This document shows, in pieces, positions 41,301 to 56,300 of a stretch of 64,000 bases of DNA; within the stretch, counting starts at the first letter, position 1; each line of letters starts with the position of its first letter. The position numbers and the translations under genes are program-made. The stretch covers positions 147,892,260 to 147,956,259 of the forward strand of contig NC_052049.1 of NCBI RefSeq assembly GCF_903992535.2. Reading direction: 5' to 3'. The notes under the pieces are model-generated. The model searched no databases, was not told the origin of the DNA, and saw nothing but the letters and a program-made list of their open reading frames with translations. Source of the stretch: Arvicola amphibius (Eukaryota > Chordata > Mammalia > Rodentia > Cricetidae).

Positions 41301-44300
41301 ATTTTATATGGAGTGTCAGGTTGCAGGGGCTGCAGTATTACATTGTTTCTTCTGCCTGGGACTGTGGTCTGTAAGAAAGCTCAATTATGTATTTATTTCC
41401 AAGAAGAAGACACCTAGATCAAACAGCCAATGCTGTTTTGATATAGTCTCATAAGAAAAATGGATTCTTTATGCTTTCTTTTTGTTTCAAATTGTTCAGA
41501 GAAAGGCGAATTATCCAGCCTGCCTCTACACAGCATAGTAGAATAGCTTAAGGCCTGACAGATCTGGGCTTAAATCCCAGACCAGCCACTGAGAGTCATG
41601 TGACTGAGCATCGCTGGAGAGGAGCAGGGACACTAAAGACAACAATGCACACAACATCCCAGAGGGCATCACTGAGCCTGCTGCATCTGACTTTGTCACC
41701 TTCATCTTTCATCATAGCACATCACATTTTCAGGAAGAGGACAACCGTCAGTTAATGCTATGGACCAAGTATCCATTAATCAGCAAAATGGGCAGTTTTC
41801 CACCCTCCAGAATATTAGTTTAGCTGGTACTAATTAAGTGTAAGTTTGAAAAAGAGGAAGTGGAAAATGTATTAGACTCCCTTCTCAAAGATGAATGAAC
41901 CAGTCATCTCTCAACCTTGCTTCTAGTCTGGTACAAACACCGTGGCTAAGTCTCCCAGCCTGAAATTCTTACAAACTACAAACAGTGAAGTGCTAAAAGA
42001 CATTCTATTTTCAATGTTTTCAGAAAGCTTAGGAACATTTTTTTTCCCCAGTAAGGAAGAAAAAACACTAAACGTGAGTAGTGAAATCATTGATCTCATT
42101 TTGACTCTTAAAAACTCTAACTGACAATTACCTATTTCTTATTAATAAAACAGGGATTCAATTAAAGATTGCCGTGTCTAAATCAAGAGGTAAAATACTT
42201 CTTCACATGAAGTAAGTGCATGGAAGAAGAACAGTTGTGAAAGGATGCCCATGGGGAAAGGGCTGGAAGCCACAAATCTAACTACTTTACGGTCACCATC
42301 TGAGGAAATCTAGTTTATCACAGAAACCAATCAAGTAAATGTCAGTGTGCGTGGTTTTCCAGATAAACTGACACTCTGAGAAACCTGAGGGGCTAAATAT
42401 GCTGATTCTGGGGTGGAGTGCTGGGCTGACACACTCAAGGTCCTGGTTGATTCCCCAGTATCACCGGAAGGAAAAGGGAAGAGCTGGAGCCTGTGTCTAG
42501 GGAGAGACAATACGGCGGTGCAAAGGGTGTGGAGAGACTAGGTGAAAGCCACTGGTAGAGAGATTGTTCCTCATGCCCAGAGTCCTGAGTTCAAGTCTTA
42601 GTAGACGAAACAAAGTAAGAAGGGGTGGGGGAGAAAAGGAGGGAGAAAAGGAGAAAGTTAGCTTAGATAAAACTAACGGGAGATGGTCCAAAGCAAAAGA
42701 GCACAGGAAAAAAAAAAACTGTGAGTTTAGAGAAAATGGAGACTGAGGGTGAAGATACTGAGGGGAGACCATGCGCAGGAACTGGACTTGAAGGGTAAGG
42801 TTCAAATAATCCTACGATCTGAACATTATTTTGGGTGTTACAGGTTAATATGTAGCATGTTACAGTAGACCTTTCAATGTGAGTGGGCAGTTAGATATAT
42901 AAAATGAGATGGTTTTTCAATTAGCCCTTATAATAGAAGTGATCCCCAAGTCATTACATGACTAAGGGAGGCTGAGCCAGGAACTTTTGTGTTGTTATAC
43001 TTACATATTCATCAATTGGGTCACCAACGGTAGGAGAATAGATGATCCTGTATTGCTGAACTGGCCCATCAGCGTGGTCCCAGGCTACGGAGAGGCTGTT
43101 GGTTGTCTCTCCAAAAACCCGTAGATTCCTTGGACCACTTCGTGGAACTAAATAAAATACAGTTGGGTTTGCTGCTTGCCTGACAGCATTTCCCAGGTCA
43201 GCTTACAGAAAGATCTTGCTAGAACGTCACCATTCATGATGCTCACTCCCCTATGATATGGTCCACATTCTTCTGTGGTTTTAATGTGACATTACACAGC
43301 GTAACATGCTACATTTCAGAGCTATAGTTACCTGCTGAACTGCAATAAAACAGAGCTAGCTTTGCCCCTAAATATGTAGACCGGGAAAGAAGGGTGTCCT
43401 TTTAGCCACTGTAACTACCTCCATTTAATGGAATGGAGAGGCTTAGACTTCACATATTCAAATCACCTGTTTGGCAAGAAAACCCAGTGCAATAAAAAAG
43501 GAAGGGGGTGAGGAAAGCCCTCTTTCATTTAGAGTCCAGATTTTTATTTTTAAGGATGAAATTAAATTATCACAATAGATAGTTTTGCACACATAGCCTG
43601 AGCCCAAAATGTGAGTGTAGGAAATGCCAGGCAGAGGTACCTGCAGAGGCTACCCTCCCCTTCAGAGAGTCCTCAGCATCCCTCACTCAGCACCCACCAG
43701 CCACACCTCACTCAATGACAAGAGATAAAGTGGAAAAGGGATTTTTGCCTCACGTGTTCGGCCCTGGCTGGGGCTGGGATTCCCCTCTCCGTCTGAGTAG
43801 AGAGCCACGATGTCCACAGAATAGGGTGTATCAGGAATCAGCCTCTCCAGATGCACCGTGCGGGTATTCCCTGGTACCACAATCTGAAGGGGAGAAAACA
43901 CGCCAAACTCTGTCTGACAGCCACCCAAATGCTTGCCAGGTCTTCAGTTAGTCAGCATAATAGTATTTATTGTAAAAGGCTGAGCCCGGGCACGTTAGAA
44001 GCCAAGTGTGCTTCTCAGCAAGATCTGCCTCCAGCACATTATTAGATACAAGTTATTCTCAGAAATGTTCTGATTTGCTTCTTATCGCCCATTTGCATTT
44101 CTCATAAACACTTGTAAATGGAATATTTAGGATGCACATTTTCTCAGAGTAGATCCTGAGTGTCACGTACACAAGAGAGAAGGGATCCCATGCCATTGCC
44201 AGAGAGGTTTAGTGGTAAGACAGAAATTTCAGATAAGGGCAATGTTGTATGAGTATGTCATCTCATATACTGGGACATTAAAACCAACACTACTGCAGAA

Positions 44301-47300
44301 TACACCCATTGCTTATCATTTTCTTATCTTTCTCATCATTTCTTGCTTTTGCAAAGACTTGTTAGTCCATAAATTTATTTCTCCCTCCGTGTTGTGCTGC
44401 TATTATTATTCACATAAGTGATTTATGGTTTGTATATTATTGGCCTACTCACAAACAGAACTAGAATTGCATCAAGAAGATGACTGCAAGTCTATGACCA
44501 TACCATTCCAGACCATGCCTGATTTCATCTGGTCTCAAAAATTAAACAGTCTGACTGGGCGGTGGTGGTGCACACTTTTAATCCCAGCACTCAAGAGACA
44601 GAAGCAAGCAGACCTCTGAGAGTTCTAGACCAACCTGGTCTACAACATCTAGTTCCAGGACAAAGCTACAGCAAAACCCTGTCTTGAAAAAAAAATTAAA
44701 CAGTCTGGCCAGCACTTGAATGAAATACTGAAGAGACACTGTAATTTGTAATAACCAATAAAGGCATACTTAACATATATTCATAGCTAAGGCATGTGAA
44801 CTTTCCTAATGTATTTATTACTGAAAGTTCTAGAAATGGGCTGCATCTCTTATTATTATCACTAACTCAATAATAATCTCTTATTATTATCATGCTTCTC
44901 CCTCCAAGTTCTTTTCCAAGCAAACTTATAATTAACAAGTCTTAACTCATCAAACACAACCATTTAAATATTATATACTAGCATATTGGTGGGTTATCTT
45001 CTTAAAGGCTCCTAAATATGACTCAAACATGCAGCTATAATAATCAGGAAGTGTAATCTTCATGAAAGGCAGCAACACCAATAATTGGCTGATTGTTCCT
45101 AACCATCTGCTGTGGCAAAAGCCACAGCAGAATCTACAAGGTTCTTTGCTGAGCTCTAAGATGACGAAATTACTTACGGAATCCGAGGGTCTTGTGCCAG
45201 CAACAGGAGAGTATACAATGCGGTACTGCTGGACTGGTCCTGGAGCAGGGTCCCAGCGGACATCAAGGCTGTTGGGCGTAGGGTTATACACTTGGATATT
45301 TCTCGCCAGTCCTCTCACCACTGAGGAAAGGAAAGCCAATGCCTGTTTCTCATGTCTGTTTACACATGTCACGCTTTTCATCTCTCTTGCACAAGTTACA
45401 CTCTCTAACGGGATAAAATCCTATCCACTTTATACTGCTATCTACACACGAAAGCACATTAAAAGCTCTCCAAATACAAAGTGAGCCCTTGCCAACGTGG
45501 AGTCAATGCTGTTTTCAATAAAAATAAGTGAGTATGAGCAACAGGATTGGGCTGGCCATGAAAGGACATGGGACTAGGAAGAGGAAAGAGAAGAAGTACA
45601 TGAGTTTCCAGTAAAGTAATGGGGCCAGAGGAGAGATTTTATACAGCCTGCCTTCTAACCAACAGAAAGGTTCAGATTCAGTTGGCTGCTTTCAGCCATT
45701 CATCCTTTCGTTTGTTCCTGCCTTATTCAACACTAGCTATGGAATATCTTCCGTGATTTATTTTTTAAAAAGACAAACAAAGAGACAAGTCAGTTCTCAA
45801 TTAACTTCCACCAATAAAATTTAGAGAACTGAATCTGCATACCAACCCCAAACTCTCCCTTAACGAACAGCATCCTCTCTCTAGATCCCTAATGTTTCCC
45901 CAGAGGAAGCTATCCATGCTTGCTCTCCCCTTCAACCGGCCGCAAGTGTGTTTGAAAAGTCAGAAAGATATTTATAAGTGTGCAAAAAAAAAAAACTCAG
46001 CAGTATCCAGAGAGCACAACAAAAGCATTTAAGCTAATTTGTCTACATTATTCATGAATAAAAGCACACATATTTTTAATACCAAAAGCTCCACAGCAGC
46101 AAACCAGAAAAAAAAATGCACAACCAAGTAATAAAGCGAACAGGTTTCAACAACCTGTGCTATGAGATTCAGCGACAAAACCAAGCTTCATTCAAATTGG
46201 CAAGGTGCAAAGCTCAGCCCCATATGTTTTTGTCAGAGAAGGAGACTGAGCTCATACAAGGATGAACATAACATACATTTGTAGATTCTGAAATTGCAAT
46301 TTCAAAGTAACATTATTTAAAGGTTACTTTATCTAAGAGGTTAATAGTTGGTGTCTGAAATGTGAACGGTAGGTCATTTTGATATTTCTAATCTCATTCT
46401 AACTTTTTTATAATTTTCTTCCATGGCCAATGAGACCTTTACAGCGAACAGCAAGATCTACAATGAAAAGTTAACTCTCCTGCTTCTTACTCACACGTCC
46501 TTCCAGTGTCCGATGTGCGTCCTCCATCGCCTTCTGAATAGACAGGAACCACTGTGACAGTGTATGGAGTATCTGGCTGCAGGTTCCTAAGAATGGCATA
46601 GTTGGTATTCCCAGGGATTGGTACCTAGAGATTTTAATAAAACACAGAGCATTGAATTTGAAAATGGTAAAGGAGCTAGTCCTAAAAATAAAATACCAGC
46701 TGAAAATGCCACCTCAAGGTGATTGTTAGAGGTTATGAAGACTTCTTTTAATACAGTGTCTCTCTATGTCCCACTCCAACCAGCACCCAACCCACAGTCT
46801 TCTTACTCCCCAGGCTCTAAAGCACCAAATATATGTCCTCTATCAAGTCCTTTGCAGTAATATGAATTCTTCACCCTTAAACAACTTAAATCTTTCCATG
46901 CCCTTTAAAACCAATCACCTAAAGTTTAAACAGACTAACATTTTCCACTTAAGAGTGAGTTCAGGGACAACTTGCTCCACATAGCAAGGTCCATGACAGC
47001 CAGGGCTACACAGAGAGACGCTATCTCAAAAATTACTAATTACCTGTTCCTCTTGGCCACCTGCTGTTGGGGCATAGAAGAGCTTGTACTGGCGAGGATT
47101 GCCCTCTGCGTGGTCCCAGCGAACATTCAAAGTGCTGGTAGAAGGGTCATACACTCTCAAGTTCCTCACAGTATTCAGAGGTTCTGAAATACACAGGAAG
47201 TACACTGTAGTGGTGCTCTAACTAGCAAGTATATCTGAAACACAGGTTAAACAATATCGTTAGCCCACCTAGAACATAGCAGACACCCCACAGATATTTG

Positions 47301-50300
47301 TTAGAATAATAATTAAAGATATAAAAGATACACACTTCTGTGGTATATGTGTCTCATCTATCTGCCAGACATTTTGGTTCCCTGAAATTTTTAACCCTGG
47401 TATATAATAACATCTTTTGCTGATACAAATAAAGACATAATTACAAACAGGGATATTAAAAACAACAACTACTATCTTAAAAGATTCATCTATGGCTCAG
47501 GGAACATCCTAGAGGAGGGCACAGAGAGACTGAGAGAGTCAGAGGACCAGGAAGGTGCAGTGAAATAGCCTCTCCTAAAAAGGGCTGCATAAACAAGATC
47601 AGCTCAAGAGCAATATCAATGGGCATGTTGACATGGAATGGGAAAAGTGTCATGGGTTCCCACCCCTAGACAAACAACTACAAACAACAGTTGACTTCTG
47701 GGAGAAGGAAAATTAGCCTCTCCCGGAGATGAGGCCCCTTATTGGTTGTTCAATGCAGGGTTGCCAGCCTTGAAACCATATACATACAAACAACAAAAAT
47801 GGATTTAGCTGGCAGTATTTACATATATTTGTGTACACACACACACGCAAGCACGTGCACACAACAAATATAATGAAAGAAAAATAGGCCATTGACAGGC
47901 ATAATGGTACAGGCCTTTAATCCCAGCACTTAGAAGGCAGAGGTAGATGGATCTCTGTAAGTTCAAAGCTAGCCTGAACTACACAGTGAGTTCCAGAACA
48001 ACCAAATTTATGTAGACAGAATCTGATTCAGAGAGGGAGAGGGAGGGAGGGATGGAGGGAGGGAGGGAGGGAGGGAGGGAGGGAGGGAGGGAGGGAGGGA
48101 GGGAGGGAGGGAGGGTAAGCAGTCTTGATAGTAAGGAGGGGTCTTGGGCACAGTTTGAGGTAAGGTAGCCAGAAAGGCCTAGAAGGAAGAAAAGGAACAA
48201 GAAGTGATACAGTTCTATTTCAATTAAAAATGTTCTTAATTTTTTTAATTAAAGTTTTAAAACATCAGTAAGATATTCCATTTCCTCAGTGTTTGCAGAA
48301 GATGTGATGTCATTCCATGGTGGTGATTAAGAAGCTGCAGGGACTTTAGTCTCACTTACTCGTCTTGCCCCTTCCAGTCATCCGGCCACCTTCCCCATCA
48401 GGATACTGGGAGGACACGGTGATGGTGTAGGGAGTGTCAGGCTTCAGTTTCTGCAGGACCACGCTGTTCTGCCGTCCTCCTACTGTGGTCTTGAGGAAAA
48501 CACTTCTTGGTAAGCATCAGTCTTACGCTTCCCAACTCTCTGGTTTGTGAAATACAGCTCTTTCTCTGGGGGGACTATTCGAGACCCTTGCCAAGTTCTG
48601 GGACCATGTCCCACAATGAAGGCTTACAATATATATCATGGCATAATTTTAAATGTAGAGTATGTGTTTTGGGTCATGAAAAGAGTTTCGAGCTTTAAGA
48701 TGGAGACCTCGAAAAGATATTTCAACTTGCTAGCAGCCAGCATTGCAAAATTTCATCCAAAACACATTTCACAGAACTCTTCCCAAAAACAAGGCATTAA
48801 TCATAAATGAGTTACAAAGGGTCTTTAAGATACTAAAGGACTGCGCAATTTTAGAGGCTCCTCGCCCTTTGGTATTTTTCCTGCTATTTTACAGATGTTT
48901 TTTATTTGCTTTAGAAACACATTAAAATGGTTCGGCAAAGGATCTGAAGCTCTTGGTGTTTCCCCCAAACTCTGCCATTCTAACAGTGTTAGCTGTGTAA
49001 ACGATGTGACCAGACCGCTCGCCAAGCCACACTCAGGCAGGGGTTCCCAGTGATCTCCATGATACAAGCCATGAGGTATGAAGCATCTCAATTTCCTTCA
49101 ATTATGGAGTCTGAAGTTTTTAATTCATTGCTCAAGGCTGTCTTGCTATCTTGTTGAAAGAAAATTTGTACGATTTGTTAACAGTCTACTGAATTCAGAT
49201 GTTTATGCCACAGTAATTAAAATCACATGAGAATGGCACGGAAATGGCACGCTGCCCACAGTGAGTGCTCATGAAAATTGCTGGATGTATTAGCACTAAC
49301 AGATGTTTCCAACTTAGCACCCATTCACTCAAACAGTTCCGAGACAGGGGGGATAACTCTGTGGATCACTGTAACCATCTTCAACATGAAGAAACTGAGC
49401 TACAGAGGTGCACTGCAAACTCTCTGGAATCAGAGGATGTGGGAGAAAGAGATCAGTACAGGCAGAAGCCCTGTTTATAAAACTCTGACATGTAGCGAGT
49501 TGAAAGAACTTGTTTAGGAGAACTAATCTTATCAGGAAGGAAATGGGTGTCTACTTATATATCTCCCTCCATCTTTCCAAAATAAGCACAGAATTGGTGA
49601 TTTGTTACTTGATTATTTTGATTACTTTATAGACTGGTATACAAATGGGACTGGAGCATACGTGGTCCAGCTAAGTTCATTTGCCAGGTAAGAGCCGTGC
49701 CCTTTACTATATATACTTATTCACTGCCAACTTCAACTCTACTAACTTTCTAAATTGGTGAAAGGTATGATCCATTTGCTTGAGCATAACACATTTACTG
49801 CTTAGAAATTCAAAACTTGTCACTCTATGAGGTTATATAAGAAAATAATATAACTCTTGACCCCAAAGTCAGCAGAGTTCTAGAGCTGACCACAAAAAGA
49901 CATTTGAAAATAAGCCAGACAATAGAACCTATATAAAAATTGTGAGGTGTCCTCATGAAAGGCAAAGCTGGTGAAATCCAGACAAGCAGCTAAATTAAAC
50001 AAGAGAAACAGATAAAGATTATTAAATAAGGAAGGTCTGGGATAGTAAAGATGACAGCTGAGCTCCCAGTGTTATCACCTTTCGCATGAACCTCTGTTGT
50101 GGGATATTAGTTAAAGATATGCTGCCTTCTTTTATGCTGTGGAACATTTATTTCATGATGCAAAGATGTGTTGCATTTGTTTAACTCTGGTGTTCTTTTG
50201 TCTGCCTAAAACACCTGATTGGTCAAATAAAGAGCTGAACGGCCAGTAGCTTGGCAGGAGAGAGAAATAGGCAGGGCTGGTAGACAAAGAGAATAAATAG

Positions 50301-53300
50301 AAAAGAAGAAGAGAAAGAGGAGGAGAAAAGAAGAAGGGAACAGTCACACTGCCAGACACAAAATAAAAAGGGAGGAAAAGATATATAGAAATGAGAAGGT
50401 AAAAGCCCAGAGGTATAGTAGATGGGATAACTTAAGAAAAACTGGCTAGGAAAAAGCCAAGCTAAGGCCAAGCATTTATAAATAATAGTAAGTCTCTGTG
50501 TATTTATTTGGGAGCTGGTGGTGGGCCCCCAAAGAGTAAAAATAACCAACTGCAGACCTCCATTTGGTAAATATTTTTAATTAGGTCAGTGGACTTCTAG
50601 ATCTAGAAATAATAGACCTGTTATAATGAGAAACATTGAAGATCTACATAGACTCAGAAACTTTCTGGATATCATCATGCTACTTGGGCACAGGACTAAT
50701 GTGTACTTCCTATGAAGAACAACTCTCAGGTCTCACCAGAGCATCCTGTGTGTCTCCATCGTGCACTCCAGAAGGAGGGTCAGCTGGGTTCAAATTGTTC
50801 TACCCAGCACAGGAAATCCTACATTCCCTAACAAGGTTACTATTGTAAATACTCAGGGGAAATAGCTGAAGAGCATCAGGCAGAATATTTCCAACTTAAA
50901 TTTTTACAGAATGAATTACCGTTTGTTCATTGCCTTCTCCTGTGGAAGGCTGATGTGTGATCCTGTATTTCTGAACACGGCCACTAGCAGGATCCCACTT
51001 AACAGTCAAACTGTTAGATGTGGCATTGTACACCTGAAGGTTCCGGGGACCACTTTTTGGAGCTGAAATAAGATTGGTGAAAACATATTAAACACATATA
51101 ATAATCCCTCCTTTTCCAAACAAACAAACAAGAAAACAAAAAACCTGTAGTTTCCGAAGAAATCAAGAGAGTTATGTAGTGCTGGGTTTAGAATTAAATT
51201 TAAACCAATAATATGGTCACTGAATTTTAAACAGCTATTTGATATGCGCTGAATGTGTTAGTCTCCCCCAAACTTCTCCCTCTTGCATAGAAAAACCCTA
51301 ACACTCAATATGGGAGAATTTGCAAATGGAGCATTTGAAGATGATGTCATGAAAGTGGATCACTCAAGAGGGATTAGTCTTTATAGAAGGAGGCATGAGC
51401 GAGCGAGCGAGCTCATTTTCTCTCTTCCATGTAACAGCACAATGAGAAGATGAATGCAGACCCTACCCCCAAGAAGTGGCTGCCATCTTGTCTTGCTCTT
51501 GGACTTCCTATTTTCCAGACTATTTTGAGTAGGACTAGAGATTAAAGGTGGGGTCCTACAGATGCTAGACAAGTGTTCTAGTACTGACATTTTGTTATTG
51601 TTTGTTTTCATTTGTTTGGAGCAGAGCACATGCCCACCACATCTTACAAGTAGTGGGCAGAAGACAGTCTGGAGGAGTCAATTCTCTCCTTCGACTCAGT
51701 CAATACTGGAACTTGAACTAAGACTGCCAGGCTTGATGGCAAGCACCTTAACCTACAGAGTCATCTTGCCCAACCTTGATTTTTTTTTTTATTGTGAGTC
51801 AGGGTCTCACTAAATTGGCCAGATTGGCACTAAAGTCATGATCCTCCTTCTCAGCCTCCCAAGCAACTGGGATTACAGGCCTGCAGCACAAATCTGGCTT
51901 CTATTCTCTAGCGTTATAGGTATATGAATATTTGCTGCTTATGCCATCCAGACCAGCATTTTGTTATGGAAGCCCAAGCTGACTCACACATCCTTCGACA
52001 AGCAACAGAAAGTGTTTCCAGAAAGGTTGGTTTCAAGGAAAGCAACACCTTACAATTAAAATGCAGAAGGTGTGTACACAACGCATTTTATGGCCCTATT
52101 TGTTAATTTACACCTTGTTCATTCAGACAACCTGATAAGTTAATGTCTTACCTTGCGTTGTTAAAGGGATCAAACGCACTGAAAGAGAACAGAATTTGAA
52201 GAAACGTTAGAAATACAGCTGCAGCTTTGTTTCTTAACATTTAACTTCAAACTATCAAGGTCCTGTTTAAAAGTTAAACACCTACGTGTGCGCTCGGTGC
52301 CACTCAGGTCCTCGCTTTCAGACTCATCAGGGTAGATGGCAGTAATGGAAACTTCATACAGAGAGTTGGGGTTCAGATTTTCAAACACCAAGGTATTTTC
52401 ATCTCCATTTAAGATGGTCTTAGGCAAAGAGGAAAGATCATATGCACATTAAATTAATAATCAGTTCGTATCATGCACACCCAATGACACTGTGCTGACA
52501 TCTTTAGGTATGTTCCTCTGTACTGTTCTAGGACATGAGCCCAAATCCACTAGCCAGAAATGATGCTTATCTGTAACAGAACGTAGTGCTTTGAGTGAGA
52601 AATGTCCCCCATAGGCTCGGGTATTTGAATACTCGGTCCTCAGTGATCCCTCAGCTACCCGTTCTGGCTGCCATGTCTGCCAGCAGCCATGTCTCCTCAC
52701 CATAAAAGATTTTTAACCCTCTGGGATGTTAAGCCCAGTCAATTCCTCCTTCCATAAGTTACCTTGGCTGTGGCATTTTATCATAACGCAGAAGTAACTG
52801 ATACATAGAAGTAAAAAACTATTTTGGCCATGCTTCCCTAGAAGCAGATGGAGAAAGAGTGAGACAAAAGGCAGAGACAGCGAGCTGTTACCTCCATCTT
52901 GTCTGGACTGTCAACAGGTGCCCAGGTTATTCTGTACAGAGACACATCTGAAGCTCCGTGGTCCCAAGTACCCCTGAAACTCTCTGGTGTCACTTCAGTG
53001 AACTGTAGGTTTGTTGGTGCTGGAACAGGCCCTATCATAGAAAAAGCAAGAGTCTGTGTCTCAACGGGAATAAAAGCTCATCTTAATATAATTAAAATGT
53101 TTTATTTTAAACGATATGGTAAAAAACTGACAAAACGCATAGCATTATAATGAAATTATTTTAACAGCTTAGCTCATTTGAAAAACATAGGATGAGCAAT
53201 GTATGGTTATAATGCATAGGTTACTAAAATGTGTAAAATATACAAGTTTACTTTAATGATGACCTTTGTAAAGTACTGTTTCATAATACTCTTCTATTAC

Positions 53301-56300
53301 AGTGGTTCCCAAAGTTTTTGTGTCTCCAGTACTTTGAGGATCTGTTGTAGCAACAATATACAAAGCACAAACTGTGACTTGAAATTAGACATGGAATGGA
53401 AAAGCTCGTGGACCTCACCCAGTCCGTTAGAGTTTCAAGGGTTGAGATTAAGAGATATCTCATCTTAGAAACAGTACAGCACATACCACCTCCACACTAC
53501 GACTCAAAACAACTCAACTGTGAAAGCCGCCCTTTAGAGCTACCTAAATTTAAAATCTTAGCTTTTGATAACATGCATTGAAAGTATAAATTTCATTACT
53601 GAATTATCTGTTTCTTGACTTTCCTCTCTTTTTTTCTGTTGTTTACACAGAGGGGTCAGTTCTGCTCTGTCATTGTCATCTCTAACCTACGATTTTACCA
53701 CATAAGAACTGACAACAGGACAACAATCAAAGTGACTACAGAATGTTATATCATTACAAAATGCGAAGTTTAAAAAGAGAGAACAAGGTGCATGCCTGAA
53801 TTCCGGAATGTCTATCAAATATAGACAAACTGGCATCAACAAAGCAGCTGAGCTTGGGTTCGGGGTCATAGCCAGCCCTCTTATTGTATCAGAGGCAAAG
53901 ATTCTGAACCCTGGCCTCCGCAAAAGTTCCAGACCTTAGTGCTGGCCCCACCAGTAGATTACTGATGAAGCACGGAAAGCTATTTAGATTCTCTAGACTT
54001 TTGCTTCCTACTGGAGCTACTAGGAAGATGTGTCTATTGAGAAATTCACGTGGCTAGTCCTAACTAAGAGGTTTTGTGAAGGCAAAATATAAGAACTTTT
54101 ATAAAAATAGTGAAATACTTTATTATAGTTATGCTGAAGAATTGAAATGATATAGTCTATCATTTTATGGTTTCAATAAAATCATTGATTAATGTTATGT
54201 GTCACTTTATCTTTGTTAAAGCAGATGTTGGAGATTTTTAAATTACACATGAGGCTCCTATTGTTTGTTTATAATACTACTGGCTCTCAATTTTCATTTT
54301 AATCAATATTGTGATTAAGTTATTATTAGTAGAACATTTGATTAGAACATCATATGCTTAGCACTGAGTTAAGTAATTCAATAACAGGAGCTAGAGATAC
54401 AAAATAAAATTCTCTGTCTCATTGGAAAGGAACCAGGGGAACCCAGTAACTATGAAAGGAACAACAGAACTGAGCAAGGGGCGTCTAGATCATGATGGGG
54501 AAACCCACAGAGACAGATGACCTGAACTAGTGGGAGCTCATGGGCTCAGGACTGACAGCTGGGGAACCTGCATGGGGCCGAACTAGGCCTTCTGAATGTG
54601 GGTGACAGTTGTGTGGCTTGGTCTATTTGTGAGGCCCCTGGCAGTGGGAACAGAATTTATCCTGGTGCATGAACTGGCTTTTGGGGGCCTATTCACTAAG
54701 TTGGGATACCTTGCTCAGCCTTGGTCCTGCCTTAACTTGATATGTCAGGCTTTGTTTTCTTCCCATGGGAGACCTTACCCTTTCAGAAGATGGGATGGGG
54801 AGGGGAGGAAGTAGAGGGGAGAGGGAGGACGGGAGGGAAGGGGAACTGTGGTTGGTATTGCAACGTGAACGAAAAATTTAAAATAAAAAAAAGGAACAGA
54901 AGGTATGATAACTAAGTTAAACACCACAGAAATACCAAGAAATACAGAGAAAAACTGACATCCACAGAAATTAGAGCAGAATAGAGTAAGGAAGGTGGTG
55001 GGGAGGGGAGGTTCTTGTAGGTTATCCTGTGTCTCTATACCATGCTGCCACTAAGGCCTCCTCTCCTCTTCTGGGGACTGACTGCTCATTCTGAATCCCA
55101 CTCACCTGATCTTGCCATGACCCTGAGACTCTCCATTAATCTTTGATCAGACAACTAAATTGTGAGCTGGTGAAGGGAAAGAGGCTGATATTTACTGTTT
55201 GATAGCATTTTACTTCGAAAGAAAATCAGAGAAAGTAATCTACAAACCCTAGCATCAAAGGCTGGACAAAGAGCATTAGAAACGGAATGTCCCAGTAAGT
55301 AGATTTGCAAGCACGTTAAATATTCCCTATGTGTCCATAAAACAGGGCACAACTCACGGGTTGTCTCATAAGCAGTCGCTGGGGGAGATTCGCCCTCATC
55401 ATACACGGCAGAAACGCTCACTGTGTATGGGGTTTGAGAGGAGAGGTCTTTGAGGGTGGTGCTGGCCCTTGATCTATCCACCTCCACCTGTAACAGGAAG
55501 AAAACAGTGGGACCGCTCCTTCAAGGATTTGCTGTAGCCTCTCAGATGATGCTCATTAGAGCTCTCAGCACAAGAATAGAAGAGTCGTGACTCCAAAAAA
55601 GGAGAATTTTCAATTTGCATAAGAATCCAAAACATGGGTGCAACTTAAATGTTTCCAGAAAACATATGGACTGGAGTCATAATGACCTGATTTTCAGGCA
55701 AGCAATGAATGCTTATGACTTCAAATAACTAAACCATTTTTTATCTGCATATTTCTTTCAGCAATATTCTCTTATACGTATCTCATTTGTTGTATGTAAA
55801 AACTTTATGAGGCCCACTGGCCATTAAATCCATTTGAAATTGAAACCCAAAATGAAATAAATGTGTACAGACATATAAATTAAATTTTTTGCAATACATA
55901 AATAACAAAGATATACAAAGGTGTGAAAGTCTGGTTTCAAAAATACCTCTAGAATTCTGGCATTAAAAGCCCTCAAGCATACCTAATTTTTAAACCCATC
56001 TTTCTAGGAAGCCACCCCTTTTTGCTCCCATTTTGAATCACATGGCAGTATAAAAAGATGTGTGTAGTGAGGAGCTGTGGGCTGCATTCCTGCCGCCCTG
56101 CTTTCGGCCTCCTGACTAGCTTATGCCCCAAAATAATTACACGGAAACTGTATTCTTTTAAAGACTGCCTGGCCCATTATTTTCAGCCTCTTACTCACAT
56201 CTTGACTAACCCATATCAAATAATCTGTGTAGCACCACAAAGTGGTGCCTTACCAGGTAGATTCTAGCGTACGTCCATCTTGGGCTGGAGCTTCATCGCG

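Noticed and set aside
48033..48115. Regularly repeated units that could suggest an array
   Set aside because: Simple (GGGA)n microsatellite; CRISPR arrays are not expected in a mammalian genome and there are no spacers.
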